NCBI RefSeq assembly: GCF_000566685.1
Contig: NZ_AZQN01000003.1
Coordinates: 1-64,000 of the forward strand
From: Dyadobacter tibetensis Y620-1
GTDB lineage: Bacteria > Bacteroidota > Bacteroidia > Cytophagales > Spirosomataceae
Direction: 5' to 3'
DNA: 64,000 nucleotides
Part shown: piece after piece, positions 1-7,610 of the stretch
How positions within the stretch are numbered: position 1 is the stretch's first letter
Layout of the letters: the number at the start of each line of letters is the position of its first letter
Program-made: the position numbers and the translations under genes
The notes under the pieces: generated by a model
The model's input: only the letters and a program-made list of their open reading frames with translations
Database searches by the model: none
What the model was told of the DNA's origin: nothing

Positions 1-230
1 TAAAGCCGGTTCGCCGGGCGGTTAAAAGCGCGGGGCTTAACGCCTAACGCCTATTGCCTAAAGCCTAAAGCGTAAAAGTTAAAAGTTAAAGGTTAAAGCC
101 GGTTCGCCGGGCGGTTAAAAGTGCTGGGCCTATTGTCTCAATAGGTTAAAGGAGTTAGGAGATAGGGATTAGCTAAAGCGTCAAAGCCTATTGCCTAACG
201 CCTACAGCCTAACGCCAACAACCTACAGCC

Positions 231-293
231 TAAATCGCCATCCTTTCATTATTTCCGCCCCGTTAGGGGTGGTATCTTAGTAGCAAAAAAAAA
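231..293. repeat. 62-bp hairpin element, copy 1
   Basis: The element starts with taaatcgccatcctttcatt, contains a small hairpin ccccgttagggg followed by tggtatcttagtagc, and ends in an A-run. A nearly identical copy starts at 631, exactly 400 bp away, differing at one position in taaatcgc(c/t)a. The cccc-loop-gggg plus t-g-(a/g)-(c/t)-atcttag layout looks like a dispersed palindromic (REP/MITE-like) element. Whether it recurs elsewhere in the genome cannot be seen here. Confidence 0.7.
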
Positions 294-308
294 TGACCGG
301 TTGACATT

Positions 309-340
309 AGAGCCCCATCGGGGTGACATCTTAGTTATCA
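309..340. repeat. Related hairpin element (ccccatcgggg type)
   Basis: A hairpin ccccatcgggg followed by tgacatcttagttatca has the same architecture as the two 62-bp elements (cccc-loop-gggg, then tg..atcttag) but different flanks. It is followed at about 362-375 by a second palindromic stretch, cggccctgggccg. Probably a diverged member of the same element family. Confidence 0.5.
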
Positions 341-630
341 TAAACGGCTTGGGTTATCGTCGGTCGGCCCTGGGCCGTAGGCTTCGAGATGCTGTCATTA
401 TTGCCGATTATGGGAATTAGCTAAAGCGTTAAAGTTAAAGGTTAAAAAGCTAAAGCGTTAAAGGTTAAAGCCGGTCCGTCGGGCGATTAAATGGGCTGGG
501 TCTAACGCCTAACGCCTACAACCTAACGCCTATAACCTAAAGGTTAAAGGTTAAAGCCGGTTCGCCGGGCGGTTAAAATCGCTGGGCCTAACGCCTAACA
601 CCTACAGCCTATAACCTACTGCCTACACCC

Positions 631-692
631 TAAATCGCTATCCTTTCATTATTTCCGCCCCGTTAGGGGTGGTATCTTAGTAGCAAAAAAAA
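631..692. repeat. 62-bp hairpin element, copy 2
   Basis: Second copy of the element at 231, with the same hairpin, the same tggtatcttagtagc tail and the same terminal A-run. It directly abuts the first unit of the 116-bp tandem array, which begins at 693, so the element marks the boundary between the shuffled mosaic and the ordered array. Confidence 0.7.
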
Positions 693-1479
693 CCTAACGC
701 CTACAACCTAAAGCGTAAAAGTTAAAAGTTAAAGGTTAAAAAGCTAAAGCGTTAAAGGTTAAAGCCGGTTCGCCAGGCGGTTAAAATCGCTGGGCTTAAC
801 GCCTAATGCCTAACGCCTACAACCTAAAGCGTAAAAGTTAAAAGTTAAAGGTTAAAAAGCTAAAGCGTTAAAGGTTAAAGCCGGTTCGCCAGGCGGTTAA
901 AATCGCTGGGCTTAACGCCTAATGCCTAACGCCTACAACCTAAAGCGTAAAAGTTAAAAGTTAAAGGTTAAAAAGCTAAAGCGTTAAAGGTTAAAGCCGG
1001 TTCGCCAGGCGGTTAAAATCGCTGGGCTTAACGCCTAATGCCTAACGCCTACAACCTAAAGCGTAAAAGTTAAAAGTTAAAGGTTAAAAAGCTAAAGCGT
1101 TAAAGGTTAAAGCCGGTTCGCCAGGCGGTTAAAATCGCTGGGCTTAACGCCTAATGCCTAACGCCTACAACCTAAAGCGTAAAAGTTAAAAGTTAAAGGT
1201 TAAAAAGCTAAAGCGTTAAAGGTTAAAGCCGGTTCGCCAGGCGGTTAAAATCGCTGGGCTTAACGCCTAATGCCTAACGCCTACAACCTAAAGCGTAAAA
1301 GTTAAAAGTTAAAGGTTAAAAAGCTAAAGCGTTAAAGGTTAAAGCCGGTTCGCCAGGCGGTTAAAATCGCTGGGCTTAACGCCTAATGCCTAACGCCTAC
1401 AACCTAAAGCGTAAAAGTTAAAAGTTAAAGGTTAAAAAGCTAAAGCGTTAAAGGTTAAAGCCGGTTCGCCAGGCGGTTA
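693..1479. repeat. 116-bp tandem repeat array (about 6.8 copies)
   Basis: The landmark aagctaaagcgtt occurs at 741, 857, 973, 1089, 1205, 1321 and 1437, each exactly 116 bp apart. The copies look identical by eye from 693 until the last one diverges at 1480. A unit contains gcctaacgcctacaacc, a run of gttaaa words, ggttaaagccggttcgcc and ggcggttaaaatcgctgggc. No frame is open through it, so it is a non-coding satellite-like array. The perfect identity suggests recent expansion or continuing homogenisation by unequal recombination or slippage (inference). Confidence 0.93.
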
Positions 1480-1598
1480 TAAGTGCGGGGCTTAAAGCCT
1501 AGCGCCTATTGCCTACAGCCTAAAGCGTTAAAGTTTGAAAGTTAAAGGTTAAAAGTTAAAGCTTAATGTGATAGTACCTAGGTCATAAAATATATGGA
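1480..1598. repeat. Degenerate tail of the repeat region
   Basis: After the last ordered unit the same words continue in altered form (gcggggcttaaagcctagcgcc, then gttaaag runs to about 1562), ending about 35 bp before the stop codon of the leftward gene at 1599. No terminator hairpin is obvious here. Confidence 0.6.
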
Positions 1599-2708
1599 TT
1601 ATAAACATTCTATTTCATAGGCCTGACAATAGAAAGCTAGTTTTTCAAGATCTTCGGGAAGGTGTTGGGAAGATATTACCAATCGAAGGGCGGGGGGATC
1701 GTGTGGATTAGGGTAAGAAAAGCAGGTACCCATAATCTGGTATTGCAAAAGATAATCAAATAGGGCAGTATGAATGCTGCAATATACAGGATAGTCGGCC
1801 AGGTGGCAGAACAAGGTATCAGGTTGGAAGAGCTTGTTAAAGTAATTTATATTATTTCGAAGCGACATCAGACAATTGTTAAAATGCCCTTGTTTAAGAA
1901 GTGAAATGAGGGCAAAAAGATAGGCGGGCAGGGCGGGAGACGCGCCTACAAACCAAGGACTCTGGCGTAGCCTGGCTACAGAGGATTCTGAGGCCCATAT
2001 AACCCCTGCAGGGATTCCTAGTGCCTTGTTTAATGATCCTATTACAATTAAATTATTGCAAAAATGTTGTTTCAGTCTCCGGTATACGCCACCTCCATTG
2101 TCTCCTAAAACGCCTAAACCGTGGGAGTCGTCGGCGATGAGCCATATACGGGAGTTATATGGTAGCCCCTCAAAGAGGCTAAAGTCAAACGATTCAACCC
2201 AAGGTGAGCGAATGGTATCGGTAAAAATAAGATGAATCATCTCTGAATCTTCATCTATTTTTCGAATAGTACTTTGAGCCCAATGGTTCCATTCTTGAGT
2301 ACAGGGAAGATACTCAGCGCCCCATAGGGAAGGGTGAACTGCAGGGGCATAATGATAACGGACAGGCAAACAACCTGCCTTGTCGTTGGCTGCAGCTCTG
2401 GCAAGGTCTGTTATTTCCCGCTGAACGAGCTGACCAGCTAGCATGCCCGATGATAGGGTAAGGGAGGCGGGAGCCTGGGCGAACAGAGCCAGTGCACTTT
2501 CGGCCTCTTCATATATCTTTATTCTCAAGCTTCCCTGTCGCGAGCTACCATAATGGGTTCCAAAGGTCTGCATGCCCTCCTGAAGCTTGGATAGAAAGAA
2601 GGGATCCTGGCCAAGCCCAAGGTAATCGGTACCACCAAACCAAAGGCAAGTGCTTCCATCTTCAAGCGTTACATTTCTTCCTGGCAGATGATTGGTTTGA
2701 AAAATCAT
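1599..2708 (-). CDS. PLP-dependent alpha-oxoamine-synthase-like enzyme
   Basis: 369 residues, fold-type I PLP enzyme resembling the AONS/KBL family (8-amino-7-oxononanoate synthase, 2-amino-3-ketobutyrate ligase), which condenses an amino acid with an acyl-CoA. Seen: the N-terminal GGTDYLGLG segment (25-33), GSSRQGS (54-60), a DDSHGLG motif at 193-199 in place of the usual DEAHG, and the probable Schiff-base lysine K228 in GSLNKALG. The length is slightly below the usual 390 or so. It lies 7 bp downstream of the dipeptide epimerase gene on the same strand, so the two are probably co-transcribed. No bio genes are nearby, so a biotin role is not supported. Substrate unknown. Confidence 0.85.
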   Translation of the reverse strand: MIFQTNHLPGRNVTLEDGSTCLWFGGTDYLGLGQDPFFLSKLQEGMQTFGTHYGSSRQGSLRIKIYEEAESALALFAQAPASLTLSSGMLAGQLVQREITDLARAAANDKAGCLPVRYHYAPAVHPSLWGAEYLPCTQEWNHWAQSTIRKIDEDSEMIHLIFTDTIRSPWVESFDFSLFEGLPYNSRIWLIADDSHGLGVLGDNGGGVYRRLKQHFCNNLIVIGSLNKALGIPAGVIWASESSVARLRQSPWFVGASPALPAYLFALISLLKQGHFNNCLMSLRNNINYFNKLFQPDTLFCHLADYPVYCSIHTALFDYLLQYQIMGTCFSYPNPHDPPALRLVISSQHLPEDLEKLAFYCQAYEIECL

Positions 2709-2715
2709 AGCTATT

Positions 2716-3726
2716 TTATTTCATCCGGACCCCAGTTCCATTCTCCTCGGCATACATTATCTTACCGTAGTCGAAGGTAACGCCTGTGGCTGGATCATTA
2801 GCGATCAATAAGGAGCCATCCATATCTACATAATCGAGTAGCGGCAGGAGATGTGCGATGGCGGAAATACCCACGCTAGACTCCGTCATACACCCCACCA
2901 TGGTCTTCATTCCCAAAGATCGGGCTTCTGCTATCATTCTTCGGGCAGGGGTAAGCCCCCCACATTTGGTAAGCTTAATATTTACTCCATCAAATAATCC
3001 GTGACAAGCCTTTACATCTGTTTCCAAAATGCAACTCTCGTCAGCGATGATGGGAAGGGCACATTGGCCGTGTATCTTGCGCATTCCTGCTATATCGTCT
3101 GCCGCTAAGGGTTGTTCAATAAACTCTACCCCTAATTTTTTAAGCTCAGGGGCGAATTGTAAAGTTTGCTCCGCACTCCAGGCACAGTTGGCGTCTACCC
3201 GGAAGATAGAGTCGGTGCTGGCACGAAGTTCCCGGACAATTCTCAGGTCATCGGCAGTTCCCAGCTTTATTTTGTAGATAGGCCATGGCAGTTCCTTCAT
3301 TTTGGCTACCATTTTCTCTACACTGTCTATACCAATGGTATAGTTAGTCAAGGGGTTGTTATCGATAGAAAGCCCCCAGCTTTGGTAGAGTTTTAGTCCA
3401 TTTTTCTTTGCAAAAAAATCATGAGCCGCTTCGTCTAAGGCACATTGAGCAAAAGAATTGTGGGTAAGATTGGGGTTTACGAGCTTATACAAAGATTCAG
3501 CACTATCGAAGTTTCCTGATTCAATCATATCGGTAACCCCCGTAAGGGCTTCGATCATATTGTCGATCGTGATACCATAATAAGGATTCGCCGTCGCCTC
3601 GCCGAAGCCCTGGATGTCACCATCCCGAAGCTCGACTATTAAGGTACGCTGCATATCCCGGGAATCGTGGGCGATTGTAAAGGTATGTTTTAAGGGAAGG
3701 TCTATGGGATGAAATAGGACTTGCAT
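2716..3726 (-). CDS. Dipeptide epimerase (L-Ala-D/L-Glu epimerase type, enolase superfamily)
   Basis: 336 residues, cytoplasmic. Known members epimerise the D-Glu residue of L-Ala-D-Glu released during murein recycling, or other dipeptides. Seen: the catalytic KxK pair K152/K154 in YKIKLG, metal ligands D178 (RVDAN), E204 (EFIEQPL) and D229 (ADES), the second lysine in KLTKCGG (251-257), and DMDGSLL near the C-terminus. It is followed closely by the PLP enzyme and preceded by NAD kinase (69-bp gap). The superfamily assignment is firm. The exact dipeptide specificity cannot be read from sequence. Confidence 0.9.
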   Translation of the reverse strand: MQVLFHPIDLPLKHTFTIAHDSRDMQRTLIVELRDGDIQGFGEATANPYYGITIDNMIEALTGVTDMIESGNFDSAESLYKLVNPNLTHNSFAQCALDEAAHDFFAKKNGLKLYQSWGLSIDNNPLTNYTIGIDSVEKMVAKMKELPWPIYKIKLGTADDLRIVRELRASTDSIFRVDANCAWSAEQTLQFAPELKKLGVEFIEQPLAADDIAGMRKIHGQCALPIIADESCILETDVKACHGLFDGVNIKLTKCGGLTPARRMIAEARSLGMKTMVGCMTESSVGISAIAHLLPLLDYVDMDGSLLIANDPATGVTFDYGKIMYAEENGTGVRMK

Positions 3727-3795
3727 GGATTATACATATTTGTTGATATCAGAAACGCTCTTTACCATGACAAGTATACAATAATTTTGCCGTAA

Positions 3796-4671
3796 TTAAT
3801 TTCTCATATCCAACCCCCAGGACAATTTATTTCGAAGGGTATTCAGGAAGCTATCGTCCAGCATTTTTATCAATCGGGCCGAAAAATCGGCTTTTCTGAC
3901 TGTAATTTGGGTATGTTCATCGGCGATGAACGAGCGCGCATCGAGGGAGACTAGGAAGTTGCTACTTCGACTCTTTACTTCGCAACGTATTACCGCATTA
4001 TCTTCTACCACCAGAGGCCTTACGTTCAGGTTATGTGGGCTGATAGGCGTAATAATAAAACTTTGAGAGTGAGGGACCAGCACTGGGCCTCCGCAGCTTA
4101 GGGAGTAGCCCGTCGAACCGGTAGGGGTAGAGACGATAAGTCCATCGGCCCAATACGAATTCAAAAATTCTTCATTGAGATACGTGTGCACGGTAATCAT
4201 CGAAGAGGTATCTGTCTTGGTAATGGTAAAGTCATTCAGTCCGAAGTTAAGACCATTGAACATATCCACATTAGATTCCACACTGACCAGGGATCTTTCG
4301 TCAATTTTGAATTGCCCGGCTTCCAACGCAGTAATCATATCGGAGATGCGTTCGGGGGGAACGGTTGCTAGAAAGCCCAATCGTCCAACATTGATACCTA
4401 TTGTAGGTATCTGTTTGGGACCTATATGGGAGATTGTTTCCAAAAGTGTACCATCTCCGCCCATGCTTACCACTAGTCTGGGGTCGAACAACTCTTTGGG
4501 GCTATGGTATACCAATTCGGTCTGGTGAGCAACACCAGTTTTATCCAAAAATTCGCGAAAGGTATTGGATAGCTGTATTTCAATATTTCGCTTGGCCAAT
4601 TCAGAAAACATGTTTTCAATAAAAGGGCGTGCGGAATCGTTAAAATTTCGGCCGTGTATAGCAATTTTCAT
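3796..4671 (-). CDS. nadK: NAD kinase
   Basis: 291 residues. Phosphorylates NAD to NADP in the cytoplasm. Seen: the GGDG motif at 71-74 (MGGDGTLLE), NVGRLGFLA, NDFTI and the TPTGSTGYSLSCGGP loop typical of PpnK, followed by ISPHNLNVRPLV. Full length for the family. It lies downstream of the CBS-domain gene with a gap of about 110 bp, an arrangement familiar in Cytophagales. It supplies the NADP pool that the transhydrogenase genes at 34-37 kb interconvert. Confidence 0.97.
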   Translation of the reverse strand: MKIAIHGRNFNDSARPFIENMFSELAKRNIEIQLSNTFREFLDKTGVAHQTELVYHSPKELFDPRLVVSMGGDGTLLETISHIGPKQIPTIGINVGRLGFLATVPPERISDMITALEAGQFKIDERSLVSVESNVDMFNGLNFGLNDFTITKTDTSSMITVHTYLNEEFLNSYWADGLIVSTPTGSTGYSLSCGGPVLVPHSQSFIITPISPHNLNVRPLVVEDNAVIRCEVKSRSSNFLVSLDARSFIADEHTQITVRKADFSARLIKMLDDSFLNTLRNKLSWGLDMRN

Positions 4672-4780
4672 AAATGAAAATCTAGGTGAGTTGGTTTGGC
4701 CCGAAAGATACGGTCAAAAATTACTTTTCAAAAATACGGCACATCATTTTGAGAGAGCTCCTGTCGCGTTGGGCGGATTT

Positions 4781-5446
4781 TTATGTTGCCAGATAGCGCA
4801 GTAGCAGGTCTAGACGCTCCTGATCCATATTTTTAATGGGGTCGTTGGCGTGAGCCTCCACGATTTCATAGCCAAAACGTTCCAGAGTAGCAATTACGGG
4901 ATTGATCTCGGTCTTGTTTAGCTTCAGGGTCAGCAGAGGATTTGGATTTAACGGATCCCCCGTATTGTACATGCTGCTTAAGATTTTGGTGCCATTGGAT
5001 TCTACCAGTCGGCTTACTTCCGTCAACGAGTAATCTAATTCAGCGACTTTCAATACAATAATAGCGCCCTTTTCTTTAATGCCAAGCATGGCCACAAAAT
5101 TTGTAACCAGGTCGTCACGGGATATGCAACCTACAAACTGCCGGTCGTATGCTAAAACGGGAATGACGCGGAGGCCAAATTCCTGCATCATGCTCAATAG
5201 CTCATAAACATGCTGATCTTCCGCCGCGAATACGTCATGATGCTGCAGTACGATGCTGGAAATAGGTAGGGAGGTATCGCTGGCGTCGAAAAGGAGGACT
5301 TCTGAGACAATTCCTTTGAAGGTATGATCCTCTACCACCACCAGTTGTTTTATCCCAAAATCATCCATCCACTCCAGCGCCATATTGATAGGGTCTGAAG
5401 GTTTCAAGGTGGGGATGATGGGGTTAATGAGTGTGTTGGCAATCAT
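4781..5446 (-). CDS. CBS-domain protein
   Basis: 221 residues, cytoplasmic, no membrane segment. Two CBS repeats are visible: about 13-65 (PSDPINMALEWMDDFGIKQL) and about 72-125 (LQHHDVFAAEDQHVYELLSM and VIPVLAYDRQFVGCISRDDL). A C-terminal region of about 90 residues looks ACT-like (VAELDYSLTEVSRLVESNG). CBS pairs bind adenosyl ligands and regulate partners. The gene sits just upstream of nadK on the same strand, so a link to nucleotide or NAD status is an attractive but untested inference. Confidence 0.85.
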   Translation of the reverse strand: MIANTLINPIIPTLKPSDPINMALEWMDDFGIKQLVVVEDHTFKGIVSEVLLFDASDTSLPISSIVLQHHDVFAAEDQHVYELLSMMQEFGLRVIPVLAYDRQFVGCISRDDLVTNFVAMLGIKEKGAIIVLKVAELDYSLTEVSRLVESNGTKILSSMYNTGDPLNPNPLLTLKLNKTEINPVIATLERFGYEIVEAHANDPIKNMDQERLDLLLRYLAT

Positions 5447-5529
5447 ATCTTTCGCTCTTGTTTGTCCTAATCTATGAAAAAAAATGAATAAGAGTCAAAT
5501 TTTCTTAAGTATAGAACAGTAATGAAGCG

Positions 5530-5550
5530 AAAAAAGAGCCCGGAGGCTCT
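5530..5550 (-). terminator. Rho-independent terminator after alpha/beta hydrolase gene
   Basis: On the minus strand, agagcc-tccg-ggctct is followed by a run of T. It lies just past the stop codon of the hydrolase at 5559 and before the CBS gene, so the hydrolase may be terminated separately from the downstream CBS-nadK genes. Confidence 0.65.
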
Positions 5551-5558
5551 AATTATAT

Positions 5559-6353
5559 CTATAAGGAATTCATTGCTATTGTTTTTTCGAGAAAATTCTC
5601 AAGAATCAGATTAAACTGATCGGGGTGTTCCATCATGGGAGCGTGGCAACATTTATCAATAAAATGCAGCTCGGAGCCAGCAATGAGTCGATTAAATTCG
5701 TAACCTACATGCGGAGGCGTAATGGTATCATTAAGTCCCCATACCAAAAGAGTGGGTACCTGTATTTGATGCAGATCCTTAGCCAGATTATGGCGTTGGG
5801 CCGATTTGGCTATGCCCACGATGCTCATACATTTTGGTATGCTTGAGGTCGTTTCAAAAACCTCATCGATCAGATCCTTAGTGGCTACTGCAGGATCGTA
5901 AAACGTATACGCCACTCTTTCTTTGATATACTCATAGCTGCCACGCTTCGGGAAGGATCCACCCATAGAATTTTCAAACAGCCCAGAGCTTCCTGTCAGT
6001 ACCAGACGTACCACATTACTTTGGTTCTTAAGTGTATAGAGCAAACCTACATGGCCACCTAAGGAATTTCCCACCACAGTGAGGTTAGTCAGTTCTTTTT
6101 GGGCTATAAATTCTTCTAGGTATTGCAAAAGGGCCTCCAGACCCGCCTCGCGAGGAGGTAATTCATAAATCGGTAATACAGGGATCAGAACCCGATATTG
6201 ATTAGAAAAATGCTCTATGATGCCGTCCCAGTTGCTGAGGGCACCAAATAACCCATGCAACAATAGGAGAGTATCCCCTTTTCCTTCGTCGATATATCGA
6301 AACCTGCCCTCGGCATGTACTGAATATTTCATTCTCTTCAATGAGGTTAACAT
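5559..6353 (-). CDS. Alpha/beta-fold hydrolase
   Basis: 264 residues, cytoplasmic. Seen: the oxyanion-hole region LLLHGLFGALSNW (about 30-42), nucleophile elbow GNSLGG with S97, the acid in WGLNDT, and the catalytic histidine in CCHAPMMEHP, giving a complete Ser-Asp-His triad. It resembles MhpC/BioH-like esterases or C-C hydrolases, but the substrate cannot be inferred. Two in-frame ATGs exist (6353 and 6332, MKYSVHAEG); either could be the start. It heads the minus-strand set that includes the CBS protein and NAD kinase. Confidence 0.9.
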   Translation of the reverse strand: MLTSLKRMKYSVHAEGRFRYIDEGKGDTLLLLHGLFGALSNWDGIIEHFSNQYRVLIPVLPIYELPPREAGLEALLQYLEEFIAQKELTNLTVVGNSLGGHVGLLYTLKNQSNVVRLVLTGSSGLFENSMGGSFPKRGSYEYIKERVAYTFYDPAVATKDLIDEVFETTSSIPKCMSIVGIAKSAQRHNLAKDLHQIQVPTLLVWGLNDTITPPHVGYEFNRLIAGSELHFIDKCCHAPMMEHPDQFNLILENFLEKTIAMNSL

Positions 6354-6744
6354 GTAAACGAAAACATGACTAAAATATCCATTGAGCTCAATTTTAATTC
6401 AATATCACTCATCAAAGAATCTAGTGTAGATTTCGGTTGGTAGACAAAACTAGTTAAAATTTTGTTTTTTATAAAGCATTAAGGACAATTCCTCAATATT
6501 ATTTTCTTGTAAATATTATATTAAATTACTGTTTAGAACGCAATTAACATAGAATGGTGCAATTATTATCCGGTAATGGTAGTCAGCTCTATCCTGATCA
6601 AAGTTATAAATAGAAGGTAAAACAGGGACCTACCAGGCTTTAATTTACGAAAGTATTTTTTTAAAAGGATTTAAAAAAAATAGAACTTTGGAAGAATAGA
6701 GAATAGAAAATTTCCAAAGCGTCAAATAAAGAAACGATAAGTAT
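6354..6744. promoter_or_regulatory. Divergent AT-rich intergenic region with inverted repeat
   Basis: This 391-bp gene-free region separates the hydrolase (minus) from the SDR gene (plus) and must carry both promoters. It is markedly AT-rich. An 8-bp perfect inverted repeat, ctttggaa (6686-6693) and ttccaaag (6712-6719), separated by 18 bp, lies about 25 bp upstream of the SDR start. It could be an operator or a leader hairpin. No tRNA or open frame was recognised. Confidence 0.5.
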
Positions 6745-7530
6745 ATGGATTTAGAACTGAAGGACAAGGTTGTTATTGTTACGGGCGGAGCCAAAGGGAT
6801 AGGACGGGGCATATGTGATGTCCTGGCCGCCGAAGGAGCTATTCCAGTTATTATAGGAAGGAATGAAAATGATAATAATCTGGCCGTTGAAGAAATTGTA
6901 GCTAAAGGCTATCGTGCCCATCAGTTTGTGGGAGAATTATCGCAGCCCGAAGCCTGCCAGCAGGTAGTGGCCCAGATCGTGGATCATTTCGGACGTATAG
7001 ATGCAGTAGTCAATAATGCAGGTGTCAATGACGGTGTAGGATTAGAGAATGGTTCATACGAGCGCTTTGTACAGAGCTTACATAGCAACCTTATTCATTA
7101 TTACCTTATAGTTCATCATGCTCTGCCCGAACTTAAGAAGTCGAAAGGAGCCATTCTCAATATAGGATCTAAGACGGCGGAAACTGGCCAGGGGGGGACT
7201 TCTGCCTATGCAGCTGCCAATGGGGGGCGCAACGCCCTTACCCGCGAATGGGCTGTTGAGTTATTACCTTATAGCATCCGGGTAAATGCCATCATCGTGG
7301 CCGAGTGCTATACACCCCTGTATGACAAATGGATTAAAACACTGCCCAATCCAGAAGAAAAGCTAGCATCCATTGTTTCAAAGATCCCATTAGAATCACG
7401 GATGACTACGGAAGAAGAGATCGCTAATATGGCTGCTTTTCTTTTATCTCCGCGTTCCAGCCATACTACAGGGCAATTAATTCATGTAGATGGGGGATAT
7501 GTACATCTTGACCGGGCCATCACCGACTAG
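6745..7530 (+). CDS. Short-chain dehydrogenase/reductase (sugar dehydrogenase-like)
   Basis: 261 residues, classical SDR length. Seen: the Rossmann motif TGGAKGIG (13-20), NNAGV (90-94), S142 in IGSKTAETGQGG, Y155, and the C-terminal TGQLIHVDGGYVHLDRA. The catalytic YxxxK motif reads YAAAN: N159 stands where lysine is normally required. The KTAETGQGGTSAY and NALTREWAVEL segments resemble the L-fucose dehydrogenase-like SDR branch (recalled, not searched), where related Bacteroidota sequences may share this change. It is a single gene with its own upstream region, and no sugar cluster is adjacent. Oxidoreductase activity is therefore plausible but not assured. Confidence 0.85.
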   Translation: MDLELKDKVVIVTGGAKGIGRGICDVLAAEGAIPVIIGRNENDNNLAVEEIVAKGYRAHQFVGELSQPEACQQVVAQIVDHFGRIDAVVNNAGVNDGVGLENGSYERFVQSLHSNLIHYYLIVHHALPELKKSKGAILNIGSKTAETGQGGTSAYAAANGGRNALTREWAVELLPYSIRVNAIIVAECYTPLYDKWIKTLPNPEEKLASIVSKIPLESRMTTEEEIANMAAFLLSPRSSHTTGQLIHVDGGYVHLDRAITD

Positions 7531-7610
7531 GTCTTTAAGTTGTTTTTTGATAATGCCAGATTTTCCGGAATACCTACTTTCTGCGAAGACTGGCATTAAT
7601 TGTTGCGATG

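Larger units (their letters stand above)
1..692. repeat. Degenerate repeat mosaic, gene-free
   Basis: No credible coding region is present. The stretch is built from recurring short words (variants of gcctaacgcctaa, cctacagcctaa, aaagcgtaaaagttaaa, ggttaaagccggttcgcc). These are the same words that make up the ordered 116-bp array to its right, but here they occur in shuffled order and imperfect copies (for example around 90-125, 450-500 and 545-590). Two copies of a 62-bp hairpin element and one related hairpin are embedded in it. The repeat probably continues beyond the left window edge. Function unknown. Confidence 0.85.

Noticed and set aside
1..1479. CRISPR array
   Set aside because: The units are directly adjacent 116-bp copies with no unique spacers between short repeats, and no cas genes are present.
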